From Paenibacillus sinopodophylli (GTDB lineage Bacteria > Bacillota > Bacilli > Paenibacillales > Paenibacillaceae), in contig NZ_VDBO01000002.1 of the NCBI RefSeq assembly GCF_005930355.1, positions 586,200 through 650,199 of the forward strand: 64,000 nt of DNA. The letters are read 5' to 3'. Made by a program: the position numbers and the translations under genes. The notes beneath the pieces were generated by a model that saw nothing but the letters and a program-made list of their open reading frames with translations, did not search any database and was not told the DNA's origin. Below, piece by piece: positions 16,302 through 25,253 of the stretch (position 1 is the stretch's first letter; every line of letters starts with the position of its first letter).

Positions 16302-16466
16302 TTATGAGTTGTCTAAACGAAACTCATTGTAGTCAATATCATCCCAACCTTGTGTAGTAAGGAAGGCTTCTTCGTCAAAGCCAATCGCAGCCAGAGCTTC
16401 AGTGACAGTCATTGAGCGGTTTGTTAAAACTTCGCCAACTAGAACATCTTCATAATAAATCTTCAT
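16302..16466 (-). CDS. 54-aa hypothetical protein
   Basis: Minus-strand ATG at 16466 with GAGAGGATG upstream. The frame reads MKIYYEDVLVGEVLTNRSMT and ends DYNEFRLDNS. The acidic stretch AAIGFDEEAFLTTQGWDDID is typical of small Firmicute mobile-element proteins. Convergent with the upstream block. Function unknown. Confidence 0.55.
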   Translation of the reverse strand: MKIYYEDVLVGEVLTNRSMTVTEALAAIGFDEEAFLTTQGWDDIDYNEFRLDNS

Positions 16467-16642
16467 GATAATCATCATCCTCTCGCCTCATTTGGTCGTT
16501 CAGATTATTGGTTTTCTATTAGTATAAAGTATTATTTTTACGAATGTTTTCTTTTGGGATTAATTTTCTTTGTTCTTTACCTGTTGCAATACTCTTTTTC
16601 ATAACGTAGATATAAGCCGATGTATATGTCATTTTTTTTATC

Positions 16643-16686
16643 TTGAATAAAAAGCTCAAATCCGAATATAATAGGAACATGTGTTC
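16643..16686 (+). promoter_or_regulatory. LexA-controlled promoter
   Basis: TTGAAT, 18 bp, TATAAT, followed directly by GAACATGTGTTC (16675-16686), an exact GAAC-N4-GTTC Gram-positive SOS box. It would repress the polymerase operon until DNA damage. Confidence 0.8.
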
Positions 16687-16704
16687 TTGTTTGGAGGAAT
16701 TAAT

Positions 16705-17946
16705 ATGACTAAGACAAGCAAACGATCCATTATGCTTATCGACATGCAATCCTTCTATGCATCCGTTGAGAAAGCAAACTTCCCTGAATATAAAAACAAA
16801 CCTCTTGTAGTGGCAGGCGATCCAGAGAGAAGATCGGGTATTATTTTGGCAGCATGTCCACTTGCGAAAAAGTTTGGTGTAACAACTGCTGAAGCATTGT
16901 GGCAAGCTCTAAAAAAATGTCCCGACTTGGTAATTATTCGACCACACATGGAGCAATACATCAAAGTTTCCATGCAGATTACAAGCATTTTGGAGACGTA
17001 CAGTGACCTTGTAGAATCGTACAGTATTGATGAATTGTTTATTGATTGTTCAGGTTCACTGCACTTGTTTGGAAACTCAATAACTGAGATGGCTAAACTT
17101 ATTCAAACAAGAATCATGTCTGAAACAGGAGTATATGCAAGAGCTGGAATTGGTGAAAACAAGGTGATTGCAAAGCTGTGCTGCGACATGATCGCCAAGA
17201 AAAATGCTAACGGTATATTTTATCTCAAAAAAGATGAGTTAGATCAACATATCTGGAATAATCCAATACGTGATATGTGGGGCATTGGTTCACGCATGGA
17301 GAAGCATCTTTTAAAATTGGGAATCAGAACAATTGGCGATCTAGCCAATACCCCAATTAAGAGATTGAGTAAGTGGGGGGTAAATGGCCAGGTCATTTGG
17401 AGAGTTGCTAACGGTATTGATGACTCGCCAGTAACTCCAAGCACACATAGCCAACAAAAGGTAATTGGCAACGGTATGACGCTTCCTAAAGACTACAGGG
17501 AGGCATGGGAAGTTGAAGTGGTGTTGCTTGATTTGTGTTCTCAGATTTGCAGGAGAACTAGAGAAAAAGGCTTAATGGGCTCTGTAGTTTCAATGGGTCT
17601 CTCGGGCGCGGATTGGGATAATCCAACTGGATTCAGCAGGCAAATGAAGCTTAGTGATCCTACAAACGTCACAGTAGATGTATTCTCTGCCATTAAAAAA
17701 TTGTTTTATGCTCATTGGGATAGAATGCCTGTACGAAGATTAAGTGTTGCCATTTCTAATCTAACCAGTGCTGACACTTATCAACTTACAATGTTTGATG
17801 ACTTCGAGAAGAAAAGAGCAGTGGATAAGGTCATGGACGACATTAAGGATCGATTTGGAGAGGTATCCATACTTAGAGCTAGCTCATTAACCAGCGCTGG
17901 TCAAGCAAAGGACAGGAATTCAAAAATCGGAGGGCATTATAAATGA
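16705..17946 (+). CDS. uvrX: Y-family translesion DNA polymerase (UvrX/YqjW type)
   Basis: 413 residues from the ATG at 16705, chosen because TTGGAGG lies 8 bp upstream; an in-frame GTG at 16681 lies inside the LexA box. The palm carries MLIDMQSFYASVEKAN (first catalytic Asp) and ESYSIDELFID (Asp-Glu pair), followed by a thumb with GIGSRMEKHLLKLGI (helix-hairpin-helix) and a little-finger domain. The DDF near the end may include a clamp-binding QLTMF. Error-prone bypass of lesions in the SOS response. It forms an operon with a YolD-like gene, the usual arrangement on Bacillus prophages and plasmids. Confidence 0.9.
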   Translation: MTKTSKRSIMLIDMQSFYASVEKANFPEYKNKPLVVAGDPERRSGIILAACPLAKKFGVTTAEALWQALKKCPDLVIIRPHMEQYIKVSMQITSILETYSDLVESYSIDELFIDCSGSLHLFGNSITEMAKLIQTRIMSETGVYARAGIGENKVIAKLCCDMIAKKNANGIFYLKKDELDQHIWNNPIRDMWGIGSRMEKHLLKLGIRTIGDLANTPIKRLSKWGVNGQVIWRVANGIDDSPVTPSTHSQQKVIGNGMTLPKDYREAWEVEVVLLDLCSQICRRTREKGLMGSVVSMGLSGADWDNPTGFSRQMKLSDPTNVTVDVFSAIKKLFYAHWDRMPVRRLSVAISNLTSADTYQLTMFDDFEKKRAVDKVMDDIKDRFGEVSILRASSLTSAGQAKDRNSKIGGHYK

Positions 17947-18269
17947 AAAAAAAACTAACTGGAAATGGTCTTTGGGAATCATCTCGTATGATGCTGCCTG
18001 AAAATAAGGTTGCCATTAATAAGCTGTTTGTTGAAAAGCAAAAGCGGCAGCGTACGGAATTGGATGAGCAGGAATGCACAATTATCTCGCAGCTCTTTGA
18101 TGCTTCGCTTAACAACCGACAGGAGATTAAGCTGCAGATGTTTCATCCGACTGAGGAGTTGGAGGTTATCGGAATTATTGATCGGGTTGATCAGCTCAAC
18201 GGGCGTTTCATGGTCGATGGCGAATGGTTTGTGATTCGCGATATTGAAGGTGTGAGTATTGAGCATTGA
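17943..18269 (+). CDS. yolD: YolD-like protein
   Basis: 108 residues, start overlapping the polymerase stop (ATGA). Central segment NRQEIKLQMFHPTEELEVIG and C-terminal beta region match YolD-family proteins that accompany UvrX/YqjW polymerases. The structural role is thought to be assistance to the polymerase; exact function is not established. Confidence 0.8.
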   Translation: MKKKLTGNGLWESSRMMLPENKVAINKLFVEKQKRQRTELDEQECTIISQLFDASLNNRQEIKLQMFHPTEELEVIGIIDRVDQLNGRFMVDGEWFVIRDIEGVSIEH

Positions 18270-18447
18270 CCGTCAAAAACTTATCGTACATCTTGAAGGC
18301 AAGGCTGAAGAGCTGCGTTTGAAAATTGAGTGCTTTGATGAATCAGAAGGGATTGACAGTGGCATGGTGCTCATGTGGCTTGCTAAAAAGATCGTACTCA
18401 CGCATCTGCTGAGCGATTTGCATAAAGGACATTTTGATAAAGGATAG
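18259..18447 (+). CDS. 62-aa helical protein of the SOS operon
   Basis: TTG start at 18259, overlapping yolD by 11 bp. Helical, with LEGKAEELRLKIECFDESEG and a C-terminal AKKIVLTHLLSDLHKGHF. Probably translated by coupling from the yolD stop. No family recognised. Confidence 0.45.
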   Translation: MSIDRQKLIVHLEGKAEELRLKIECFDESEGIDSGMVLMWLAKKIVLTHLLSDLHKGHFDKG

Positions 18448-18584
18448 TAGATTTAACTTCAATTTAGCTTATCCTTTATTGACTTGGGGTAGCAATCTGT
18501 CGCGGTTTACTGATGGAGGAGCAGGACGAAATACAGACTCGTACTGGAGCAGCCCACTAGCATCAATAGATCATGTCGGACCAC

Positions 18585-18618
18585 CCGCACTTCTCTCAAG
18601 GGGAAGTGCGGTTTTTTC
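18585..18618 (+). terminator. rho-independent terminator
   Basis: CCGCACTTCTC / GGGAAGTGCGG then six T. Ends the SOS operon. Confidence 0.8.
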
Positions 18619-18968
18619 TTTTGAAGTATGTAACTATCCCATGAATCAAATCCTAACCACTCACTCATGATGTTCATCATCTAATTTACTTTTTTTATTG
18701 ATTTTTGCTACCGTTCCTATAGAGAGGTTTTATTTTAGGACGAGTTCTTTGCTTTTGATCCCGTTTTTTAGATCCTTAAGAATAGCTAGCTTTCCTAATA
18801 GCATCAGGAGTTTCTTTGTGTATATTTATCGTTCCAATAGTCGGATAAGCTGCGTGTATCATCTTTTCTATGTTCTGGCCAAATGGTCGATATGGAAAGT
18901 TCAAATCCCGACTTGGCTAATAGAGATAGAATATTAACGTTGAATGGGAATGACCTCAATAAAAACAA
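18619..18968. other. intergenic stretch without recognised features
   Basis: AT-rich DNA between the SOS-operon terminator and the convergent MerR gene. The possible frames across it cross the terminator or lack ribosome binding sites; no gene, RNA or repeat is supported. Confidence 0.5.
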
Positions 18969-19772
18969 CTACTCTATTGCAAGGCTGATTTTCGTGATAA
19001 AGTCATCTTCGTTATTGGCTGCCATTGAATCGACTAGATACTCTTCAAATGCATTTCCGGAAACACGAAAACCGCGATTATTAATTTGATTTAGTATGAA
19101 CGGATAGACTTCCGGTATGCTATCATAGCTACCTTTGTGATATAGAATTGCATAAAGACCTGCTGATTTTAATACTGAATTTGGGTTTTCTATACGGGTA
19201 AATAAACGATCAACCTTGCTAAATCTACCCTCCATAATATCCTCCTTGGCAATTACAGAGCCAATATACGCAATACCTTTTAAACCCGTTTGCTCCAAAA
19301 ATACTTCGTATTCGTATGTCCATTCCTCATTTGAAGTGATACCTGGGTTCGATTCACTGTAAATTAACGGTTCCTCAGACAACTCTTCGATCAAAACTTC
19401 CCCAAAGGCAGCTTTATCAATTTCTTCCGATGTGTACTTTATCTTAGAAAGTAACCAATGAATTTCCTGCAGTTTTTTGATTTCCTCTTCTACTTTTAAA
19501 AGTTGGTCTTCTGCAAGTTTTGATAGCTTCTCAGTTGATGGTGAGCTGAAATAGTTCTTCAGTTCTTTAATAGGGAAGTTTAACGCTCGAAGGGACTGAA
19601 TTGCCCAAAATGTATCAAGCTGCTGCATCGTGTAAAATCTGTAGCCATTATCACTTATTCCAGCCGGCTGGAACAGCTCGATTTTATCATAGTAAAGCAA
19701 AGTGTCTTTTTTGATTCCAAACTGCTTGGCAAATTCACCGGTATAAAACGTTTTTAGATGTTCTCTGTTCAA
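18969..19772 (-). CDS. MerR-family regulator with GyrI-like sensor domain
   Basis: 267 residues. The MerR winged HTH at about 8-75 (YTGEFAKQFGIKKDTLLYYD, then GYRFYTMQQL) leads into a dimerising coiled coil at 78-118. A C-terminal GyrI-like effector-binding domain (about 130-267) ends in the IPEVYPFILNQINNRGFRVSG type of motif. This is the BmrR/BltR plan: a drug or small-molecule binding activator that untwists a 19-bp-spacer promoter. It is divergent from an M20-GyrI fusion gene whose promoter at 19789 has just such a spacer. Confidence 0.85.
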   Translation of the reverse strand: MNREHLKTFYTGEFAKQFGIKKDTLLYYDKIELFQPAGISDNGYRFYTMQQLDTFWAIQSLRALNFPIKELKNYFSSPSTEKLSKLAEDQLLKVEEEIKKLQEIHWLLSKIKYTSEEIDKAAFGEVLIEELSEEPLIYSESNPGITSNEEWTYEYEVFLEQTGLKGIAYIGSVIAKEDIMEGRFSKVDRLFTRIENPNSVLKSAGLYAILYHKGSYDSIPEVYPFILNQINNRGFRVSGNAFEEYLVDSMAANNEDDFITKISLAIE

Positions 19773-19788
19773 AAGTAAAAACTCCCCC

Positions 19789-19819
19789 TTTACTGTGGAG
19801 TAACTCCATGCCTTATGCT
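19789..19819 (+). promoter_or_regulatory. MerR-type promoter with 19-bp spacer
   Basis: TTTACT, 19 bp containing the palindrome GGAGTAACTCC, then TATGCT. It points to the M20-GyrI gene at 19920. The long spacer is the hallmark of MerR-activated promoters. Confidence 0.7.
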
Positions 19820-19919
19820 AACACTAGTCCAGACAGTTGTCATTTGGTTTATGAAACACCTACATGTTTAGGGCTTTCTCAGTATCGCAAAGTATAGATC
19901 ACTAAAAGGAGACAAGGAT

Positions 19920-21737
19920 ATGGATCAAAAAAAGTACACCTATCAGTTAAAGCAGGTTCGTCATCAAATCATGGATTGGGTCGAGCGTGACAAGGAGAGA
20001 ATCGTCGACTTTTTCTCTAGTCTCGTCCAGTGCGAGACTCCGAGCCCTCCGGGTGATACACGAGAAGCAATGGAGTTGGTCAAGAGCTACCTCAACAACG
20101 AAGGGCTTTCATACAAAGAAGTCAACGCTGAAGAAACCATGCCGAATATTATTTCTTCGGTGCAGATGCCAAGTGAGGGTCGGCATCTGATGTTCAATGG
20201 GCATCTGGATGTGCTGCCTGCTGGTGATGAGCCGGGGTGGAATGACGATCCATGGAGCGGAAAGATCGCAGACGGACGGGTGTGGGGGCGCGGTACATCT
20301 GATATGAAGGCAGGTGTAACAGCGATGCTCTTTGCATATAACTACCTTTTTCAATTACGAGATCAACTGAAAGGCAAGTTGTCGCTAACCGTCGTCTCAG
20401 ATGAAGAGACCGGATATGGACGGGGCACCGGTTATATGTTCGAGCAGATTGAGAGCGAAATGGAAGCAGACTGTGTCCTTACCGCAGAGCCATCCGGAAC
20501 AGATGCAATCTCGTACGCATCGAAAGGCTACATGCAATTCACTGTACGGGTAGCGACGCGAGGTGCCATATCGGGGTATCCGAATGAAAGTAAAAGCTCA
20601 ATTCGTATCTCCTCCGATATCATCCGTGACCTTGATGAATTAGAAGACATCAAGATAGAGGTTCCAACTTCGATTATGGGTATAATCTCCGATCCGCTTC
20701 GGCACGAGCGATATGATGAGCTGAGAGGAGACGGTGCGGCTGACATTTTGCCGTTAATCACGGTGAACGTCGGAATGATCAAAGGCGGCAGTTCGCCAAG
20801 TGTGATTTCTCCCGATTGTACATTCTCGGTATCAGTTGTTCTTCCTGTCGGTACCGATGCGTACGTGGTATTCTCGAAAGCCAGAGAAATCGTCGCTCGC
20901 TATCCCGAGGCGAGCATCGAATTGGAGGGCGTCGATTCGGCGGATGTTTCCAACCCAGAAAGTGAGATGGCTAATATCTTGCAAGAAACCGTAAAAGGCT
21001 TGGGGTGGAACAAGCCTGAGATGGTTCCCGATGTTGCAATTTCTGATTGTCGTTACTGGCGATACCGTGGAACACCGGCCTACTGGTATGGTCCAGACGG
21101 GAGCGATTGCAGTGCAGCTAACGAGTCAGTATCAATTGAAGAATTGCTCCATATCGTTCGCACTCACGCTCTTGCTGCCGCTCAGTACCTCATTAAAGAG
21201 CTAGATGATACAGAAGAATATAAACGAGAAGAATCGGAAGTATCTGAAATAAAAATGAAGTACGCCGCACACAAACCGGTGATTAAATCTGTACCACCTT
21301 TGCGCGTCGCCCGTATTACAGCAAAAGCAAAGAGTTTCAATCACATTGATACGATCCTAGGACCGCTCTTCGATCAACTCTACCTTAGTCTTACTGAGGC
21401 AGGAGTAAGTGTCGGGGCCGTGCCGCTAGCTACTTATGAGGAAGATGAGGAGGGTAACGGTTACGAGTTGATTGTGGCCGCAGCATACCCTGTTGGACCG
21501 GAGGTAGTCTCTGGAGACGGATTCGAGGTTGTCGAACTGCCCGGTTTTGAATCTGCTGTTACGACGGTCCATCGCGGCTCGGAAACCACCGACTCCACCT
21601 GGAATAAACTCCGTCGTTGGATCAGTAGACAAGGCTATCGGCCGCAGGAGGTATACCGTGAGTTCTACATCGTGGCTCAACCGAATCCGCGTGAACTCTG
21701 GGCTACCGAATTACAGCAACTCATCACACGCAAATAA
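19920..21737 (+). CDS. M20 metallohydrolase fused to a GyrI-like domain
   Basis: 605 residues, AAAGGAG before the ATG. The N-terminal ~430 residues are an M20/ArgE/DapE-type zinc hydrolase: metal ligands in FNGHLDVLP (His95, Asp97), RGTSDMKAG (Asp128) and VSDEETGYG (Glu pair ~162-163), with a dimerisation lid in the middle. The C-terminal ~150 residues (from VPPLRVARITAKAKS to the end) look like a GyrI/BmrR small-molecule-binding domain, including GYELIVAAAYPVGPEV and VTTVHRGSETTDSTWNKL. A hydrolase joined to a ligand-binding domain, divergent from a MerR-GyrI sensor, suggests an inducible detoxification or scavenging enzyme. The substrate is unknown. The domain call is by eye. Confidence 0.75.
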   Translation: MDQKKYTYQLKQVRHQIMDWVERDKERIVDFFSSLVQCETPSPPGDTREAMELVKSYLNNEGLSYKEVNAEETMPNIISSVQMPSEGRHLMFNGHLDVLPAGDEPGWNDDPWSGKIADGRVWGRGTSDMKAGVTAMLFAYNYLFQLRDQLKGKLSLTVVSDEETGYGRGTGYMFEQIESEMEADCVLTAEPSGTDAISYASKGYMQFTVRVATRGAISGYPNESKSSIRISSDIIRDLDELEDIKIEVPTSIMGIISDPLRHERYDELRGDGAADILPLITVNVGMIKGGSSPSVISPDCTFSVSVVLPVGTDAYVVFSKAREIVARYPEASIELEGVDSADVSNPESEMANILQETVKGLGWNKPEMVPDVAISDCRYWRYRGTPAYWYGPDGSDCSAANESVSIEELLHIVRTHALAAAQYLIKELDDTEEYKREESEVSEIKMKYAAHKPVIKSVPPLRVARITAKAKSFNHIDTILGPLFDQLYLSLTEAGVSVGAVPLATYEEDEEGNGYELIVAAAYPVGPEVVSGDGFEVVELPGFESAVTTVHRGSETTDSTWNKLRRWISRQGYRPQEVYREFYIVAQPNPRELWATELQQLITRK

Positions 21738-21992
21738 ACAGCACGTAGAGAGGATCCGCCAGTCTGATTGCCAGAACTAATGCGACACACCAGACGATCT
21801 AAAAAAAGGCCTCTACTTTATGCTACTATACAATCAAACATTGTAAGGTTCGAGGTATCCACGAGATTTTAGTACGAATGACTATGGTGGGAGAAAAGTG
21901 GTGGGTTCTCGCTATTATATGTATGGCTATAGGTGAAATCAATTGTCATACTCGGTCTTCCGAGCCATACAAAAAGTAGAAGGAGAATAAAA

Positions 21993-22583
21993 ATGAAAAA
22001 CATATTTGCAGCGGGACAAAATGATATTGATATTGTAACTCGTATGGCGTATACGTTTTGGGGTTATATTTTAAAGGATGAAACAGAGGAATTCAAGCGT
22101 TTTATTACTGAATACAGCGTTCGAGTTGATAAAGTGAGCTACGGATATTCTTATGGCTATAATGATCCTGAACCTGTAGCATTTTTGTTGGTAGCTGAAC
22201 CGTATGATAAGGAATACTCTGATATTTGGTATGACGAGTGTATCAAGCGATTTTCTAATCGTGAGCAAATAATTGCACAGGAGTACCAGGAATATTTTGC
22301 GGAAAATGCAAAGGCCCTCACCAAGCATATGCAGCCAGGTGATCTTAAAATCAGCTTTTTAATTAGCAGTCAGCGAGGATGCGGTAGTATTTTGTTAAAC
22401 CATTTGGAAGAAATCTGTCGTCGTGAGGGAGGAAAAGCACTATATCTTTGGACTGATACAACATGTAACCACTCTTACTACGATAAAAAGGGATTTGAGA
22501 AGGTTGAGCAATGTGTGCACGATTTGTCAGACGGCGAAGTGCTGACAACCATGATATACCGTAAAATCATTCATGGTGTATAG
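21993..22583 (+). CDS. GNAT-family N-acetyltransferase
   Basis: 196 residues from the ATG at 21993 (AGAAGGAG upstream). An LKISFLISSQRGCGSILLNH segment fits the acetyl-CoA-binding motif A of GNAT proteins, and ALYLWTDTTCNHSYYDKKGFEKVEQ matches the motif B region with the usual YxKxGF. Substrate unknown; the gene stands alone, with a terminator after it. Confidence 0.75.
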   Translation: MKNIFAAGQNDIDIVTRMAYTFWGYILKDETEEFKRFITEYSVRVDKVSYGYSYGYNDPEPVAFLLVAEPYDKEYSDIWYDECIKRFSNREQIIAQEYQEYFAENAKALTKHMQPGDLKISFLISSQRGCGSILLNHLEEICRREGGKALYLWTDTTCNHSYYDKKGFEKVEQCVHDLSDGEVLTTMIYRKIIHGV

Positions 22584-22606
22584 GACGTGTTGTTTATCTA
22601 GAAAAC

Positions 22607-22649
22607 GTGAGAAACTGTTATCAAAATAGTTTTGTCTCGCATTTTTTTT
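22607..22649 (+). terminator. terminator
   Basis: GTGAGAAACT / AGTTTTGTCTCGC stem with a small bulge, then eight T. Confidence 0.65.
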
Positions 22650-23222
22650 AATCAAAGTCTTGTCGTTTATTTAAGTAGTTCAATGTTGGTGTAAGGCTAG
22701 ATCTTGTTCAGCGACATAAAATTGACCTGTTTCAGTTCCATATAGAATAAGCTTTTTAAGCATAAAACAGGTTACTTTTATATCTTTTATTTACGACATA
22801 AAAATAACCTGTTTTTATTTATTGTATATAAAACTTACCTGTTTATAGAAAAGGTGTACAAAGAAAATAAAATAGTAGACCGACGTTGTTGGTTCTACGT
22901 AGTTTTCAAATTCTAGATTTTGAAGCCTATCATAAATAAGTTTTAGATTAATAACGCATGTTCCGCATCGAGTGTAAATATCCAAAGAAAATAAAAAATT
23001 AGACTGGCAAGTCAACTGCAACTTTGCTGGTCGAATTGAGTCGTGTCTAACCAATCACGCTGAATCAGCGCTTCCGAAAGATCAACTAGGAGATCGAGCC
23101 GCAGATTCGCCGTGCAGCTGGTCTCCGACGTGACAGTCTACAACTTTATTTTCTGAGTTTATCAAGACTTAAATTTAGGAAAGTTAGTTTAGCATGTTGC
23201 TCTAAGTGGTAAAAGCCTATTT

Positions 23223-23252
23223 ATTGAACTAACCGTTCGCTGTTAGTTTAGT
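23223..23252 (-). repeat. dispersed CTAAC palindromic repeat, isolated copy
   Basis: Minus-strand ACTAACAGCGAACGGTTAG followed by TTCAATA, matching the left half-unit of the 52-61 kb array. Shows the repeat is not confined to the array. Confidence 0.55.
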
Positions 23253-23395
23253 GATTCTATATTTTTGAGAAAAATATCTCTCCCACGATATTCATTACAT
23301 TCTCTCAACCACTCTACAGCGGGGAGATTAGTTGGGTGGGTGAAACTGTTGTATAATTTAATTAAAGCCAACTTGAATCATTGAAGGGGATAATT

Positions 23396-23785
23396 ATGAA
23401 ATATAGTATAAGCGAAATCGAAGAAATAACGGGATTAACAGCCTCTACTCTTCGTTATTATGAGCAAGAGGGGATTCTGCCAAATGTGAATCGAAATTCT
23501 CGTGGGAGAAGAGAATATACAGACGAAGTTTTGAATTGGCTCGAATTAGTTGTTGCATTGAAAGATACTGGCATGTCTATCGAGGAGATCAAAGACTATA
23601 CAACGCTTATTCGTCAGGGAGATGAGACACTAAATGCAAGGAGGAATTTTCTGTCCGAGCACAAAGTGAAAGTGGAGAAAAGAGTAGCGCAAACGCAATT
23701 TCATCTCGAAAAAATCATTCGCAAAATCGCGATTTATGATATCTTGATGCATAAGAAGATGACAAGTAAAGAAACTTTAATTTAG
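23396..23785 (+). CDS. MerR-family regulator (AdhR-like)
   Basis: 129 residues from the ATG at 23396 (GAAGGGG upstream). MerR HTH at 2-70 (YSISEIEEITGLTASTLRYY, then RREYTDEVLNWLE) and a C-terminal coiled coil (LSEHKVKVEKRVAQTQFHLE). It has no ligand-binding domain beyond the helix, as in redox- or aldehyde-sensing MerR proteins. It lies just upstream of an SDR gene with a 19-bp-spacer promoter and is closely similar in plan to the MerR at 38666. Confidence 0.85.
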   Translation: MKYSISEIEEITGLTASTLRYYEQEGILPNVNRNSRGRREYTDEVLNWLELVVALKDTGMSIEEIKDYTTLIRQGDETLNARRNFLSEHKVKVEKRVAQTQFHLEKIIRKIAIYDILMHKKMTSKETLI

Positions 23786-23792
23786 CCCCCTA

Positions 23793-23823
23793 TTGACTTA
23801 AAGTTTACTTTAAGTAGTAAACT
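23793..23823 (+). promoter_or_regulatory. MerR-type promoter of SDR gene
   Basis: TTGACT, 19 bp containing TTAAAGTTTACTTTAA palindrome, TAAACT. Nearly the same sequence as the promoters at 39169 and 39802. Confidence 0.8.
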
Positions 23824-23854
23824 TCGAAATAGATAACTTGAAGGAGTGATTATT

Positions 23855-24700
23855 TTGTCTCAAAAAGATAAAGTTTGGTTTATTACTGGATGCTCAACTG
23901 GATTTGGCCGTCATATTGCGGAATATGCGATTGATGCAGGATATAAAGTTGTCGTGACTGCCCGCAATGTGGAGCAGATTCATGATATCACAGCTAAATC
24001 TGAAGAAAACACACTGGCTCTGTCATTAGATGTGACCAATCAAGATCAAATCAACAGTGCTGTCACCAAAACGATTGAGAAGTTTGGCCGTATTGATGTG
24101 CTCGTGAATAATGCTGGTATAGGTTATTTCGGTTCGGTTGAGGAAAGTGTAGAAGAAGAAACTCGCAAAATGTTCGAAATTAATTTTTGGGGACTCATGC
24201 ATGTGACTAACGCCGTGTTGCCGCAAATGAGAAGCCAGAAATCTGGCCATATCATTAATTTCTCTTCAATCGGCGGCTTAACTTCATTCCCGACACTTGG
24301 TTATTACCACGCAACAAAATATGCCGTTGAGGGTATTTCCGAAAGTCTCGCGCAAGAAGTAGCCCCTTTCAACATTCATGTGACACTGATCGAGCCAAGT
24401 GGATTCCGTACGGACTGGGGCGGTCGTTCTTCGGTTAAAACTGACACAACTATTCCTGAATTGAAGGATTCGTTTGTTGGCCAAATGCTGAATTCTGTCC
24501 AGCATGGGGCAGGGCAAGAAGCTGGCGACCCTGCCAAGGCAGCACAAGCGGTTATAAAAGTCGTTGAAGCAGAAAAGCCTCCGCTTCGCCTGCTCCTTGG
24601 AGAAGGAGCATATAAAGCAGCCACATATAAATTCACAAACTTACTTGCAAGTATCGAAGAATGGAAAGAAACAACGATTAACGCCGATTTCAAAGAATAA
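23855..24700 (+). CDS. short-chain dehydrogenase/reductase (SDR)
   Basis: 281 residues from the TTG at 23855 (AAGGAG upstream). Classical SDR: TGCSTGFG cofactor motif at about 12-19, LVNNAGIG near 88, catalytic Ser (FSSIGG), Tyr and Lys (YYHATKYAVEG). Probably an NADP-dependent oxidoreductase acting on a carbonyl or alcohol. Controlled by the upstream MerR promoter. About 70% similar by eye to the SDR at 39872, so two copies of one module exist in the window. Confidence 0.85.
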   Translation: MSQKDKVWFITGCSTGFGRHIAEYAIDAGYKVVVTARNVEQIHDITAKSEENTLALSLDVTNQDQINSAVTKTIEKFGRIDVLVNNAGIGYFGSVEESVEEETRKMFEINFWGLMHVTNAVLPQMRSQKSGHIINFSSIGGLTSFPTLGYYHATKYAVEGISESLAQEVAPFNIHVTLIEPSGFRTDWGGRSSVKTDTTIPELKDSFVGQMLNSVQHGAGQEAGDPAKAAQAVIKVVEAEKPPLRLLLGEGAYKAATYKFTNLLASIEEWKETTINADFKE

Positions 24701-24717
24701 AGCACTTATTAAATTAA

Positions 24718-24750
24718 AGGGTTGTCTGACTTTCATAGTCGGACAACCCT
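24718..24750 (+). terminator. terminator
   Basis: AGGGTTGTC / GGACAACCCT stem followed by ATTATT; located 17 bp after the SDR stop. Confidence 0.65.
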
Positions 24751-25075
24751 ATTATTCAATAAAGAGTAAGTTGGACCATGTACATAGGTGGTAAACTGTA
24801 AGATAAAATTAATTTTCTCATGCAACTAATCTCCCCCTTAGTTTAATAAAAAGAACGCTCCAGCGCCTTCGCTTGGTCACGTCCTCCTCATTATTTTTCA
24901 TTTCCAATCACCTTTTAAAGAACGTACGCGGGTAGAATGTAGTGCTTAAACAGGGGACTTATCTTAACCTAAGCACTAAGAAAATACTTTATTTTCTTCT
25001 GACAAAAGGTAATTATGCAATATTAATTAGTCCGAATAGTAACATTCTTGAAGGAATAATTATATAGGGAAAACA
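24751..25075. other. intergenic stretch without recognised features
   Basis: Between the SDR terminator and the right-end repeats of the IS21-like element. No gene or clear structure is seen. Confidence 0.45.
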
Positions 25076-25178
25076 GGTCATCTCTTGTCGCAGATCCACA
25101 GAAAGCAAATACAGGTCATCATTTTGTCGCTGGACAGATCTGATCTTGGTCATCTTCACTAACGTGAAAATAACAATA

Positions 25179-25219
25179 GTTCCTAGAAGATACCTTCTAG
25201 GAACTGTTTGTGATATAAT
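25179..25219 (+). promoter_or_regulatory. inverted repeat operator and -10 of recombinase gene
   Basis: Perfect GTTCCTAGAAG-ATAC-CTTCTAGGAAC, then TATAAT at 25214-25219. The repeat covers the -35 position, so a repressor bound here would shut off the recombinase. No U-run follows, which argues against a terminator. Confidence 0.6.
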
Positions 25220-25253
25220 CTAATCAGAAACATGCATTGAGGAGTTGTCATAA

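Larger units (their letters stand above)
22699..25142. mobile_element. element bounded by IS21-like inverted repeats, carrying MerR-SDR
   Basis: The left end (22699-22732) has AGATCTTGTTCAGCGACA then TGACCTGTTT. The right end (25109-25142), reverse complemented, has AGATCTGTCCAGCGACA then TGACCTGTAT. Inside the left end are two further copies of the CGACAT/ACCTGTTT unit (near 22790 and 22835); one more inverted copy sits inside the right end (near 25076). IS21-family ends typically show such multiple inward copies of a transposase-binding site. No istA/istB genes are present; the cargo is a MerR and an SDR gene. Probably a non-autonomous element or decayed composite. Confidence 0.5.

Noticed and set aside
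18434..18670. 78-codon frame after the SOS operon
   Set aside because: It crosses the strong terminator at 18585-18618 and has no convincing start site.
22700..22860. Possible CRISPR array (repeated ACCTGTTT units)
   Set aside because: Units are unevenly spaced, occur in both orientations and match the other end of the element at 25076-25142, so they are transposon-end repeats.
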